Assembly: GCA_015709695.1 (NCBI GenBank)
Contig: CP054183.1
Coordinates: 2,034,992-2,098,991, forward strand
Length of the DNA: 64,000 nt
Reading direction: 5' to 3'
Source of the DNA: Gammaproteobacteria bacterium
GTDB lineage: Bacteria > Pseudomonadota > Gammaproteobacteria > Steroidobacterales > GCA-2729495
In this document: in pieces, positions 1 to 8,562 of the stretch
Layout: the number at the start of each line of letters is the position of its first letter
Numbering within the stretch: position 1 is the stretch's first letter
Program-made: the position numbers and the translations under genes
Notes under the pieces: generated by a model
Database searches by the model: none
What the model saw: the letters and a program-made list of their open reading frames with translations, nothing else
Told to the model about the DNA's origin: nothing

Positions 1-2232
1 GCCGCCACCGAGGCGGTCGGCTACGGCAAGACACTGATGGGCTTCCACATGCTGCGCCGCGCGCTGGGCGATGACCTGTTCCGCCAGGCGCTGGTGCGGT
101 TCTACAAGGACGACCGCGGCCGACGCGCCAGCTTCGCCGACGTGCGCAGCGCCTTCGAGGCGGTCAGCGGCCGCGACCTCGGCCGCTTCTTCGACGAATG
201 GGTGAACCGCACCGGCGCCGCCGACATCGCCGTCGAGGGCGTGAAGGTGGCGAAGGCCGGCAACGGCTTCGTCGTCACCGGCACGCTGCGCCAGCGCCAG
301 GCGGGGCCCTACGACCTCGCCGTGCCGCTGGTCGTCGCCACCACCGGCGAGCCGGTGATCACCCGCATCGCCAGCCACGAGGCCGCGACGCCGTTCCGCG
401 TGGAGACGACATCGAAGCCGCTCGGGGTCGAGGTCGATCCCGAGTTCGACGTCTTCCGCGTGCTCGATCCGCGCGAGACCGCGCCGAGCATCGGCCAGCT
501 GTTCGGCGCCAGCGAGGTCACCGCCGTGGTGCCCGAGGCCGAGCAGGACGCCTGGCGCGCCATGCTCAAGGGCTGGGAGAGCCCGGCGAGCCACGTCACC
601 ATCGTCAGCGACCGCGAGGCGAAGGCGCTGCCGCCCGATCGCAGCACCTGGATCCTCGGGCGCGGCAACCGCCTGGCCGCGAAGCTCTTCGGCAGCGATG
701 CCGCCCAGGGGCTGAAGGTCGGCGCCAGCGGCGTCACCATCGGCGGCCAGGACATCGCCTATGCCGGCCATTCGCTGGTGATCACGCGCCGGCATCCGGC
801 CGACCCGCGCCTGGCCATCGGCTGGATCACCGCGGATCCGCCGGCCGCCATCGCCGCGCTGGGCCGCAAGCTGCCCCACTACGGCAAGTACTCCTGGCTG
901 GCATTCAGCGGCGCCGATGCGGCGAGCCTCGCCAAGGGCGAGTGGCTGGCGACCGATTCCCCGCTGCTGGTCAACCTGCAGGGCGCGGGCACGCCGGTGG
1001 TGATGGCGCGGCTGCCGAAGCGCGCGCCGCTGGCCGAGCCGCCGCCGGCCTACTCGGCGCAGCGGCTGATGTCCCACGTCGACTGGCTGGCGGCACCGGA
1101 ACGCGAGGGCCGCGGCTTCGGCAGCGCCGGCCTCGCCGCCTCGGGCGACTACATCCGCGACCAGTTCGCCGCGGCGGGGCTGCAGCCGGGCGCCGGCGAT
1201 GGCGGCTGGTTCCAGACCTTCACCGCCGTCGGCGGCGTCGACAAGCAGGAGCGCACGCTGCGCAACGTGATCGGCGTGCTGCCCGGCTCGGACCCGCGCT
1301 TCGCGGGACAGGCCGCGCTGCTCACCGCGCACTACGACCACCTCGGCTTCGGCTGGCCGGATGCGCGCACCGGCGACATCGGCAAGATCCATCCCGGCGC
1401 CGACGACAACGCCAGCGGCGTGGCGGTGATGATCGAGGTGGCGCGCGCGCTGGCCGCCCGCCCGCCACCGCCGAGGAGCATCGTCTTCATCGCCTTCACC
1501 GGCGAGGAGTCGGGCCTGCTCGGCTCGCGCTACTACGTCAAGCACCCGACGCCGGTGCCGCTCGCCGGCATCATCGCCGACCTCAACCTCGACACCGTCG
1601 GCAGCCTCGGCGAGCATCCGGTGTCGATCCTCGCCACCGAGAGCGCGCGCGAGTGGCCGTTCGTCTTCAGCGGCATCACCGCGACCACCGGCATCCCCAC
1701 GCGCAGCGTGGTCGGCGCCAGCGTGTCCTCGGACCAGCAAGCGTTCATCGACCAGGGCATCCCGGGCGTGCAGGTGTTCGGCAACGCGACGCTGCACTAC
1801 CACCGGCCGAGCGACACGCCGGACACCGTCGACGCCGCCGGCATGGTGAAGGTGGCGTCGGTGGTGACCGAGGCGATCGAATACCTCGCCTCCACCGACA
1901 AGCGTCTCACGCTCACCGGCGCGGGCGTCGGCAGCGGCGTGCCGCCGCCCGTCGCCTCGGGCGACCGTCGCAAGGTCTCGCTCGGCGCCATGCCGGACTT
2001 CGCCTTCCAGGGCCCCGGCCTGCGCCTCGACAGCGTGGTGCCCGGCTCACCCGCCGAGAAGGCGGGCCTGAAGGCCGGCGACATCCTGCTGCGCTTCGGC
2101 GGTGAACCCGTCGCCGGTCTCGGCGGCTTCAACGAGCTGCTGCGCAAGCACCAGCCCGGCGACCGCGTCCACCTCGAGTGGACCCGCAACGGCACCCCCC
2201 AGCAAGGCGAAGCCGAGCTGACCGCACGCTAA
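1..2232 (+). CDS. M1-like / M28 zinc peptidase with C-terminal PDZ domain (5' partial)
   Basis: The reading frame is open from base 1, so the N-terminus lies outside the window; the ATG at 37 is internal. The first ~70 residues (GYGKTLMGFHML, then FFDEWVNRTGA) resemble the end of an M1 aminopeptidase catalytic domain. A linker domain of ~280 residues follows, then an M28 aminopeptidase domain with the expected zinc ligands: AHYDHLGFG near nt 1330, GADDNASG near nt 1400, GEESGLLGS near nt 1500, NLDTVG near nt 1590 and the late His in LHYHRPSD near nt 1795. The end (nt ~1980-2220) is a PDZ domain (SPAEKAGLKAGDILLRFGG). Such proteins are usually exported peptidases. The M1 part seen here lacks its HExxH motif, which would lie upstream. 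The gene converges on a separate M1 aminopeptidase. M28 assignment is firm; the M1 relation is inferred from short motifs. Confidence 0.85.
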   Translation, partial: AATEAVGYGKTLMGFHMLRRALGDDLFRQALVRFYKDDRGRRASFADVRSAFEAVSGRDLGRFFDEWVNRTGAADIAVEGVKVAKAGNGFVVTGTLRQRQAGPYDLAVPLVVATTGEPVITRIASHEAATPFRVETTSKPLGVEVDPEFDVFRVLDPRETAPSIGQLFGASEVTAVVPEAEQDAWRAMLKGWESPASHVTIVSDREAKALPPDRSTWILGRGNRLAAKLFGSDAAQGLKVGASGVTIGGQDIAYAGHSLVITRRHPADPRLAIGWITADPPAAIAALGRKLPHYGKYSWLAFSGADAASLAKGEWLATDSPLLVNLQGAGTPVVMARLPKRAPLAEPPPAYSAQRLMSHVDWLAAPEREGRGFGSAGLAASGDYIRDQFAAAGLQPGAGDGGWFQTFTAVGGVDKQERTLRNVIGVLPGSDPRFAGQAALLTAHYDHLGFGWPDARTGDIGKIHPGADDNASGVAVMIEVARALAARPPPPRSIVFIAFTGEESGLLGSRYYVKHPTPVPLAGIIADLNLDTVGSLGEHPVSILATESAREWPFVFSGITATTGIPTRSVVGASVSSDQQAFIDQGIPGVQVFGNATLHYHRPSDTPDTVDAAGMVKVASVVTEAIEYLASTDKRLTLTGAGVGSGVPPPVASGDRRKVSLGAMPDFAFQGPGLRLDSVVPGSPAEKAGLKAGDILLRFGGEPVAGLGGFNELLRKHQPGDRVHLEWTRNGTPQQGEAELTAR

Positions 2233-2243
2233 TACCGTAATAC

Positions 2244-2346
2244 GGTGCCAGGCCGGGCTTTTCGGGCTTTTCGGGCTTCCTGTTGGCCTGCGAACTCAGG
2301 CAACCACGCGAAAGCCCGAAAAGCCCGAAAAGCCCGGCCTGGCACC
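2244..2346. repeat. 35-bp perfect inverted repeat between convergent peptidase genes
   Basis: Bases 2244-2278 and 2312-2346 are exact reverse complements separated by 33 bp. Each arm begins GGTGCCAGGCCGGG and carries repeated GGGCTTTTC units. The right arm ends at the first base of the stop codon of the minus-strand gene. It could act as a bidirectional terminator, but the modular units and GGTGCC end resemble the other REP-like repeats of this window. Confidence 0.8.
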
Positions 2347-5063
2347 TAAAAATCAGGTTGTCTGGCGGCGCGGAGGGCGGCGCAGAGTTCGATGCCTTCG
2401 ACGGTTTCGGCGAGGCTGCGGGCGGCGCCGGGCCAGGTGGCGACCAGCGGCCTGAAGTAGCCTTCGACCTCCTCGGCCTCGGCCCTGGAGCAGAAGCCTT
2501 CCGCAAGGCGTGGCAGGTTGCGCAGCGCGAACGGCGAGAGCTGCGCGGTGAAGGCCGGCTGGTTGGCCTTGAACCAGTCGAAGGTGGCGCGCCGCTGGCT
2601 GGCACGGGCGGCGAGCGCGAAGAGCAGCGTCGTCGGCTCGCGGGCCCGCAGCCGCGGGTCGAGGACCAGCTGACGCACCCGCGCGCCGAGCGCCGGGTCG
2701 TCGGTGCTGGACAGCGCGGCCGCGGCCTCGGCGCGGAACTGCGCGTCGCTGGAGGCGAACAGGCGCGCCAGCAGCGCATCGACGAAGGGCGTGCCGTAGT
2801 CCTGCACCCCGGCGCGCAGCGCGGTCTCCACCAGTCCCGGCTGCAGCGCCGTTTCGTCCAGCCCGGCGGCCTCGCCCATGCGCAGGTACTGCCGCGCCTG
2901 CGCGGCCAGCCGGCCCCGCAGTGCTGTGTCGTTGGCCTCCAGCGCCAGCAGGCGGATGAGCCCGGTGCGCAGCAATGCGGCGTTGATGGCGTCCGCCGTC
3001 GCCGGCGGGGCGGTGTCGCGCACGGCGAATTCGGCCGCCTGCGGACCCAGCGCCTCGAACCGCGGGCGGTAGAACTCGCGCATCAGCGCCTCGATGCGCC
3101 CGCGGTCGGCGGCCGGCGCCAGCGCATCGCGCAGCCGGATCAGGTCCGCGCGCGGCGCCAGCGCCAGCGCCGCCTGGGGCGCAGCGGCGATGACGCGCAA
3201 CGCGGCCAGCAGCTCGTCCGTCTTCAGCTGCCCCGCCTGGTAGGCGGCGGACAGGCTGTCCGCAAGGACCAGCCCCTCGCGCTGGGTCAGCGCCGGAAAA
3301 TCGGCGAGCAGCGCCCGCCAGCCCGCGCCATCGAGCGCGAAGCGGTAGTAGCCGGCACCGCCGGCGTTGGGCATCACCACCGTCGGGCAGCCGCTGCCGG
3401 CCAGCGGAACGCGGGCCGAGGCGTCCTTGAGCAGCACGCATTGCTTCTCCAGCGCAGTGCCCTGGCCGTAGCGCAGGCACATCGGGATCTGCCAGGCCTG
3501 TTTGCGGTCACCGCGGGAGCCGAGCGGCAGGTAGCGTTCCTGCTTCAGCTCGAGGCTGGCACCCTTGCCGTCGCAATGAACGCCGACGCTGACCAGCGGC
3601 ACGCCGGGCTGGTCGATGAAGCTGCGGAAAGCCGGCACCACGTCCGCGCGTCCCGAGCCCTGCGCCAGCGATGCCATGAAGTCCTCGACATCGGCGACAC
3701 CGTAGGGGAAGCGGCGCATGTACGTGCGGATGCCGGCGCGGAAGGCGTCCTCGCCGAGGTAGCCCTCGAACATGGACAGCACGCCGCCACCCTTGAGGTA
3801 GGTGATGGCATCGAAGGAGCTGCCGATCTGCATGTTGCTGTCCACCGGCTGGCGGATACGCCGGGCGGCGATGCGGCTGTCGAGCTGCATGGCGGCCAGT
3901 GCCTCCTGCAGCGGCAGCACCTCGAGCTGCAGCTCCGGTCGCCAGGCGTTGGCGGCCTTGTTGCCCATCCAGTTGGCGAAGCTCTCGTTGAGCCAGATGT
4001 CATCCCACCACTTCGGCGTCACCAGGTTGCCGAACCAGTGGTGCGAGATCTCGTGGGCGTGGATGACGCCGAAGCCGCGCTGCTGCTCCAGCGAACTGCG
4101 CGCATCGAGCAGGATGCGCTGGTCGCCGTAGACGATGGCACCGGCGTTCTCCATGGCGTTGGTGCCGAACTCGGGCGAGGCGATGAGGTCGAGCTTGGCG
4201 TAGGGATACTCGCGGTCGAAATAGGCCTCGAGGTAGGAAAGGATCGCCGGCGTGTTGTCGAGCGCGTAGTGCAACCGCTCGCCCTTGCCGCGGGTGGCGA
4301 CGGCGCGCAGCGGCAGCGGTCTGTGGCGCACGGCATTCGCTGGCACGGGGCCGGCCGTCACCACGTCGAAGGGTCCGACGGCGACTTCCACCAGATAGGT
4401 CGGCAGCGGCGCGGTGCGCTCCAGCACCACGCGCTTCAGGCCCTCGCCCGCCGCTTCCTCGCGGGACACCGGCGCGTTGCCCACCACGGTGTTGTCCGCG
4501 CGGGTGGTCACCGTGATGTCGAAGGGCGTCTTGAACAGCGGCTCGTCGAAGCCGGGGAACATGCGCCGGGCGTCGATGGCCTCGAACTGCGTGAAGGCAT
4601 AGGACTGGCCGGCCACCGTGGAGCGGTAGGGGCCGTCGGCGCGCTCGCGCAACGGCGCCGTCCACGTGAACTCGAGCGTCGCCCCGCCGGCCGGGACGGG
4701 TGCGTCGAAGCCGAGACGCGCCACGCCCAGCGGGTCCACCTGCTCGTAGCGGGCCTCCAGCGGCTGTCCGCCGCCCGCGGGCACCAGCACCGCGCGGCTG
4801 ACGTCCAGCCCGTTGCCATGGATATAGATGACCCGCGTCGGCACCGCGATCCGCACGTCGATCTGGCCGTGCCCGGAGAAGGTCGGCTGATCCGGCAGCA
4901 GCGTGAAGTCCAGGCGATAGGCACTGGGGACGACCGCCGTGCCGAGCCGCCCGGTGGGCACCGGCGGGTTCGCGTCCGCGGTCTCCGCAGCGCTGGCAGG
5001 ACGTGCACCGCCAGGCAGGACCGAAAGCACGGCAAGGACGAGGATGGCAGGCAGCAGGCGCAT
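2346..5063 (-). CDS. M1 family aminopeptidase, exported
   Basis: A 905-residue zinc metallopeptidase that removes N-terminal residues from peptides. The ATG at 5063 is chosen over an upstream one because it follows a GGAGGAGA Shine-Dalgarno and begins a clear signal peptide (MRLLPAILVLAVLSVLPGG, cleavage likely near ASA-AE). The substrate-binding GAMEN variant NAMEN is near residue 303. The catalytic HEISH motif is near residues 336-340, with the third zinc ligand in NESFANW 18 residues after the motif, which is the canonical M1 spacing. The C-terminal ~400 residues form the helical ERAP1_C-like domain. Export suggests periplasmic peptide scavenging. It is divergent from the ChaN-like gene and convergent with the M28 gene. 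Confidence 0.93.
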   Translation of the reverse strand: MRLLPAILVLAVLSVLPGGARPASAAETADANPPVPTGRLGTAVVPSAYRLDFTLLPDQPTFSGHGQIDVRIAVPTRVIYIHGNGLDVSRAVLVPAGGGQPLEARYEQVDPLGVARLGFDAPVPAGGATLEFTWTAPLRERADGPYRSTVAGQSYAFTQFEAIDARRMFPGFDEPLFKTPFDITVTTRADNTVVGNAPVSREEAAGEGLKRVVLERTAPLPTYLVEVAVGPFDVVTAGPVPANAVRHRPLPLRAVATRGKGERLHYALDNTPAILSYLEAYFDREYPYAKLDLIASPEFGTNAMENAGAIVYGDQRILLDARSSLEQQRGFGVIHAHEISHHWFGNLVTPKWWDDIWLNESFANWMGNKAANAWRPELQLEVLPLQEALAAMQLDSRIAARRIRQPVDSNMQIGSSFDAITYLKGGGVLSMFEGYLGEDAFRAGIRTYMRRFPYGVADVEDFMASLAQGSGRADVVPAFRSFIDQPGVPLVSVGVHCDGKGASLELKQERYLPLGSRGDRKQAWQIPMCLRYGQGTALEKQCVLLKDASARVPLAGSGCPTVVMPNAGGAGYYRFALDGAGWRALLADFPALTQREGLVLADSLSAAYQAGQLKTDELLAALRVIAAAPQAALALAPRADLIRLRDALAPAADRGRIEALMREFYRPRFEALGPQAAEFAVRDTAPPATADAINAALLRTGLIRLLALEANDTALRGRLAAQARQYLRMGEAAGLDETALQPGLVETALRAGVQDYGTPFVDALLARLFASSDAQFRAEAAAALSSTDDPALGARVRQLVLDPRLRAREPTTLLFALAARASQRRATFDWFKANQPAFTAQLSPFALRNLPRLAEGFCSRAEAEEVEGYFRPLVATWPGAARSLAETVEGIELCAALRAARQPDF

Positions 5064-5175
5064 GGATCTTCTCCTCCGATGGCGGTGCAGCACGGCCCGG
5101 CCAGGAGGCCACCGTGCAGGCTCCGAAATCACCCGATCCGTGGCATGATCGCACGATTCTCAGGGAGACCCCTCA

Positions 5176-6393
5176 ATGAAGCCAATGCGCAACACCTTGC
5201 TGGCGGCGATCATCGCCACCCTGCCTGCCGCCGCCTGGGCCAACCAGGATTCGCTGCACCTGAAGATCGGCGACCCGGCCCGCAGCGGCCATGAACTGCC
5301 GCTGGTGCTCGACGGCATCCGCGACACCGCCAGGGGCGACCTGGTGACGCCGGACGAGATGGCGCGGCGCCTCGCCGGCACCGGCATCCTCTTCATCGGC
5401 GAGAACCACACCAACCTCGATTTCCACCACGTGCAGTTCCGCAGCATCAGGGCGCTGCACGAGGCCGGCCGCGAGGTCATGATCGGCCTGGAGATGTTCC
5501 CCTACACCGAGCAGGCGGTGCTCGACAACTGGGTCGCCGGCCGCTACACCGAGGAGGGCTTCCTCGCGCTGGGCCGCTGGTACGACAACTGGAGCTACAA
5601 CTGGAACTACTACCGCGACATCTTCCTCTACGCCCGTGACCACGGTCTGCGCATGGTGGCGCTCAACAGCCCGCGGCCGGCGGTGAACACCGTGCGCAGC
5701 AAGGGCTTCGACGCCCTCTCCCCCGAGGAGCGCGCGCACCTGCCGCCGCAGATCGCGCCGCAGACCGAGGCCTACGAGACCCTGTTCCGCAGCGTCTTCA
5801 GCAAGGACGACGCGCTGCACATGAAGGGCCCGATGCTCGAGGGCCTGTACCGCGCGCAGACGATGTGGGACGCCACCATGGGCTGGAACGCGCTGCAGGC
5901 GCTGAAGAACCAGGGCGGCAAGGACGCGATCATGGTGGTCATGATCGGCGCCGGGCACGTCACCTACGGCCTCGGCGCCGAGCGACAGATCGATCCCTAC
6001 TACGACGGGCGCATCAGCTCGCTGGTGCCGGTCACCGTGGTCGACGACGAAGGCAAGCCGGTGAAGCAGGTGCGGGCCTCCTACGCCAACTTCGTCTGGG
6101 GCCTGCCCGAGGAGCGCGACACCGTCTACCCGTCGCTCGGCGTCTCCCTCATGGGCTCCTTCGGCAAGGCCACGGGCCAGATCATCCAGGTCAGCAAGGA
6201 TTCCGTGGCCGATCGCGCCGGACTGAAGGTGGGCGACATCCTGCTCAGCCTCGACGGCACCGCCATCGACTCCAGCAATACCCTCAACCGTGTCTTCTCC
6301 AGCTACCGCTGGGGCGACAGCGCCAAGGCCCGCATCAGCCGCGGCGGTGTCGAGCAGGACATCGAGGTCCCCATCCGCCGCATCCGGCCCTGA
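5176..6393 (+). CDS. ChaN/Tiki-fold domain protein with C-terminal PDZ domain
   Basis: A 405-residue exported protein. After a signal peptide (cleavage likely after AWA, residue ~23) comes a ChaN-like domain (haem-binding uptake / TraB-Tiki clan, Pfam ChaN). Its conserved pieces are visible: FIGENHTNLDFHH near residue 75, GLEMFPY near 108, ALNSPR near 160 and MIGAGHVTYGLG near 256. Residues ~325-400 form a PDZ domain (DRAGLKVGDILLSLDG). Family members are proposed to bind haem or to be metalloproteases; the biochemical role is unsettled. GGGAGA precedes the ATG, and an ATG three codons downstream is also possible. No lipobox is seen, unlike the named ChaN lipoprotein. It lies divergent to the M1 peptidase. 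Confidence 0.8.
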   Translation: MKPMRNTLLAAIIATLPAAAWANQDSLHLKIGDPARSGHELPLVLDGIRDTARGDLVTPDEMARRLAGTGILFIGENHTNLDFHHVQFRSIRALHEAGREVMIGLEMFPYTEQAVLDNWVAGRYTEEGFLALGRWYDNWSYNWNYYRDIFLYARDHGLRMVALNSPRPAVNTVRSKGFDALSPEERAHLPPQIAPQTEAYETLFRSVFSKDDALHMKGPMLEGLYRAQTMWDATMGWNALQALKNQGGKDAIMVVMIGAGHVTYGLGAERQIDPYYDGRISSLVPVTVVDDEGKPVKQVRASYANFVWGLPEERDTVYPSLGVSLMGSFGKATGQIIQVSKDSVADRAGLKVGDILLSLDGTAIDSSNTLNRVFSSYRWGDSAKARISRGGVEQDIEVPIRRIRP

Positions 6394-6410
6394 GCGGAAA
6401 GAGGGGAAAA

Positions 6411-6610
6411 AGAGAAAAAGGTGTCAGACATATTTTCCGGAAAAAGGTGTCGGAAAAAGGTGTCACGGAAAAAGGTGTCAGACTTATTTTCTGCAGTGAA
6501 GATGGAAAATGACTCTGACACCTTCGTAGGAAAATAAGTCTGACACCTTTTTCCGTGACACCTTTTTCCGACACCTTTTTCCGGAAAATATGTCTGACAC
6601 CTTTTTCTCT
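6411..6610. repeat. 81-bp perfect inverted repeat built of REP-like GTGTCAGAC units
   Basis: Bases 6411-6491 and 6530-6610 are exact reverse complements around a 38-bp spacer. Each arm is made of smaller units: AAAAAGGTGTCAGAC with ATATTTTCC or TTATTTTC, and GGAAAAAGGTGTC. The spacer holds one more degenerate unit (CTCTGACACCTT), and another partial unit follows at 6609-6620. The same unit recurs beside the RAYT gene at 25.9-26.8 kb and at 38.8 kb. As RNA or cruciform it would form a very long hairpin. Confidence 0.9.
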
Positions 6611-6631
6611 GACACCTTTTCCTTTCCAAAA

Positions 6632-6657
6632 AAAACCCCGCCGGAGGGCGGGGTTTT
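6632..6657. terminator. Bidirectional intrinsic terminator
   Basis: AAAACCCCGCC at 6632-6642 pairs with GGCGGGGTTTT at 6647-6657 around a GGAG loop, with A and T runs on both sides. It can end transcription of the minus-strand surface gene stopping at 6688 and of plus-strand reads from the left. Confidence 0.85.
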
Positions 6658-6687
6658 CTTTTCCCGGAAGGGAAGCGTCGAGGTGCG

Positions 6688-7485
6688 TCAGGCGGCCTTG
6701 CGGCGGCGGCTGAAGCGACCCGCGGCGAGGACCGCAGGAGCGAGCAGCCAGGCTGCGGCCGGGACCGGGACTGCCGCGAACGTCAGGTAGCTGGTCCCCG
6801 AGGCATTGAGCGGGATGCCGTTGGAGATGATCAGCGTACCACCCGACCCGAGGTTGTCCTGCACGACCGTCCACATGTTGAAGGCGCCGTCGCCCGCTTC
6901 GCAGCCACCGCCGCCGGCGGTGTTCATCAGCGTGCGCACGTTGCCCGTGCTGCTGTCATCGCCGCCGATGGTGCGCTGCACGCAGTTGGCGTTGCCGCCG
7001 ACGTTGTAGACCACGGAGCTGTTGAGGACGCCGTCGGCGCCGAGGTCGAGATTGAGGCAACCGTTGGCGCCGACGCCGGCGAGGAAATTGCCCTCGAGGC
7101 ACTGGTAGGTCGCGGCTGTCGTGGTCTGGGTGCCGGTGTTGATGATCAGGTCGGTGACCTTGTCACCGTTGACCGCGCTGGCCACCGCCGAACCGCTGCT
7201 GCCGATGGTCGAGGCCGCATTGAACATGCCGGTCATCGACAGCACGCCGGTCGTCGGGTTCCAGTCCCATACGGCGGTCGAGGCCGTCAGGCCCATGTTG
7301 GACAGGTTGTTGTTGGCCGGGTTGATGCAGCCCGTGGCCGACGTGTAGGTCGTGCAGCCCGACCACTTCAGGGTGCTCAGCGTGCCGCTGCTGGCGCGCT
7401 GGTTGACCGCAGTCATTTTGACGGCGATCGCCCCCGCCTGGCTCGACAGGGCCAGCAGCGCGGCTCCGAAAATGATCTTCTTCAT
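6688..7485 (-). CDS. VPLPA-CTERM-type surface protein, copy A
   Basis: A 265-residue secreted protein of unknown function. The start at 7485 is preceded by AGGAGGAATC and begins a signal peptide (MKKIIFGAALLALSSQAGA). The middle, residues ~28-205, is a Cys-containing domain rich in Thr, Asn, Gly and Ala, shared with copies B and C. The C-terminus has the layout of an exosortase-type sorting tail: PVPAAAWLL, a hydrophobic stretch, then RRRK. Such tails normally lead to exosortase processing; no exosortase gene is visible here. It lies downstream of copy B, same strand, 96 bp apart, probably co-transcribed. Nothing in the sequence identifies a catalytic site, so function is not assigned. Confidence 0.85.
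   Translation of the reverse strand: MKKIIFGAALLALSSQAGAIAVKMTAVNQRASSGTLSTLKWSGCTTYTSATGCINPANNNLSNMGLTASTAVWDWNPTTGVLSMTGMFNAASTIGSSGSAVASAVNGDKVTDLIINTGTQTTTAATYQCLEGNFLAGVGANGCLNLDLGADGVLNSSVVYNVGGNANCVQRTIGGDDSSTGNVRTLMNTAGGGGCEAGDGAFNMWTVVQDNLGSGGTLIISNGIPLNASGTSYLTFAAVPVPAAAWLLAPAVLAAGRFSRRRKAA
6866..7403 (-). repeat. Shared coding segment, copy A
   Basis: Bases 6866-7338 read identically to 7760-8232 (offset 894, no gaps seen), and 6899-7403 reads as the exact reverse complement of 10311-10815. It covers most of the mature domain of copy A. Confidence 0.88.
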
Positions 7486-7581
7486 GATTCCTCCTGATGG
7501 AGATTCATTGCCGGTTCCGGGAGTCCCCCGGGCGCACAGGAGAACCTGCACGCCCGGGGTTCAGTACCCGGAGTCCGGGAA

Positions 7582-8379
7582 TCAGGCCGCGATGCGACGG
7601 CGCACCAGGCCCAGCAGGCCGATGGCCGAGCCGAGCAGCCACACGGCGCCCGGCACCGGCACGGCAGCGACGCTGAAGGTCAGGTAGCTGGTGCCAGCAC
7701 TGGCCAGCGGAATGCCGTTGGACACGATCAGCTGCCCACCGGGGCCGGTGTACGAGACCACCGTCCACATGTTGAAGGCGCCGTCGCCCGCTTCGCAGCC
7801 ACCGCCGCCGGCGGTGTTCATCAGCGTGCGCACGTTGCCCGTGCTGCTGTCATCGCCGCCGATGGTGCGCTGCACGCAGTTGGCGTTGCCGCCGACGTTG
7901 TAGACCACGGAGCTGTTGAGGACGCCGTCGGCGCCGAGGTCGAGATTGAGGCAACCGTTGGCGCCGACGCCGGCGAGGAAATTGCCCTCGAGGCACTGGT
8001 AGGTCGCGGCTGTCGTGGTCTGGGTGCCGGTGTTGATGATCAGGTCGGTGACCTTGTCACCGTTGACCGCGCTGGCCACCGCCGAACCGCTGCTGCCGAT
8101 GGTCGAGGCCGCATTGAACATGCCGGTCATCGACAGCACGCCGGTCGTCGGGTTCCAGTCCCATACGGCGGTCGAGGCCGTCAGGCCCATGTTGGACAGG
8201 TTGTTGTTGGCCGGGTTGATGCAGCCCGTGGCGCTGGTGTAGGTCGTGCAGCCGTCCCACTTCAGCGTGCTCAGCGAGCCGGAGCTGCTGCGCTGGTTGA
8301 CAGCGGTCATCGTCAGGGAGATGGCGCCGGCCTGGCTCGAAAGAGCCAGCAGCGCTGCTCCGATAATTACCTTCTTCAT
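7582..8379 (-). CDS. VPLPA-CTERM-type surface protein, copy B
   Basis: A 265-residue paralogue of copy A, in tandem on the same strand. Signal peptide MKKVIIGAALLALSSQAGA, then the shared domain, which appears identical to copies A and C over ~157 residues, then a divergent stretch and a sorting-type tail (VPVPGAVWLLGSAIG, hydrophobic, VRRRIAA). The ATG at 8379 follows GGAGGACTC. It is the first gene of a probable two-gene unit, with a promoter near 8563-8590 and a ~175-nt 5' untranslated region. Its signal peptide and tail differ from A while the middle does not, which suggests gene conversion or a very recent duplication. Function unknown. Confidence 0.85.
   Translation of the reverse strand: MKKVIIGAALLALSSQAGAISLTMTAVNQRSSSGSLSTLKWDGCTTYTSATGCINPANNNLSNMGLTASTAVWDWNPTTGVLSMTGMFNAASTIGSSGSAVASAVNGDKVTDLIINTGTQTTTAATYQCLEGNFLAGVGANGCLNLDLGADGVLNSSVVYNVGGNANCVQRTIGGDDSSTGNVRTLMNTAGGGGCEAGDGAFNMWTVVSYTGPGGQLIVSNGIPLASAGTSYLTFSVAAVPVPGAVWLLGSAIGLLGLVRRRIAA
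7760..8232 (-). repeat. Shared coding segment, copy B
   Basis: 473 bp that read identically to 6866-7338. Copies A and B form direct repeats with an 894-bp period, so recombination could delete or amplify one gene. Confidence 0.88.
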
Positions 8380-8562
8380 GAGTCCTCCAAACGAGAGTTA
8401 GCGATTGTTGAAAGTATCTTTCGTTCGCCGTCTGGAAAGGCGGTCTGGCTTGGCTTCCCCTCGCTCGCGTCGTGTCAGGCGTCTGCGAGCGTCTGTCCCA
8501 GACCTCTTGCCCCCTGCCGTATGTCGGTTATGAGCGTATTCCTTCTCACACGGTAGGCCGAC

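Noticed and set aside
37-2232. ATG at 37 as the true start of the first gene
   Set aside because: The frame is open to base 1 and residues before the ATG (EAVGYGKTL) fit the domain, so the gene begins outside the window.
6411-6620. Regularly repeated units that resemble a CRISPR array
   Set aside because: The copies are in inverted pairs, spacers are too short and unequal, and no cas gene is present. The units match the RAYT-linked repeats.
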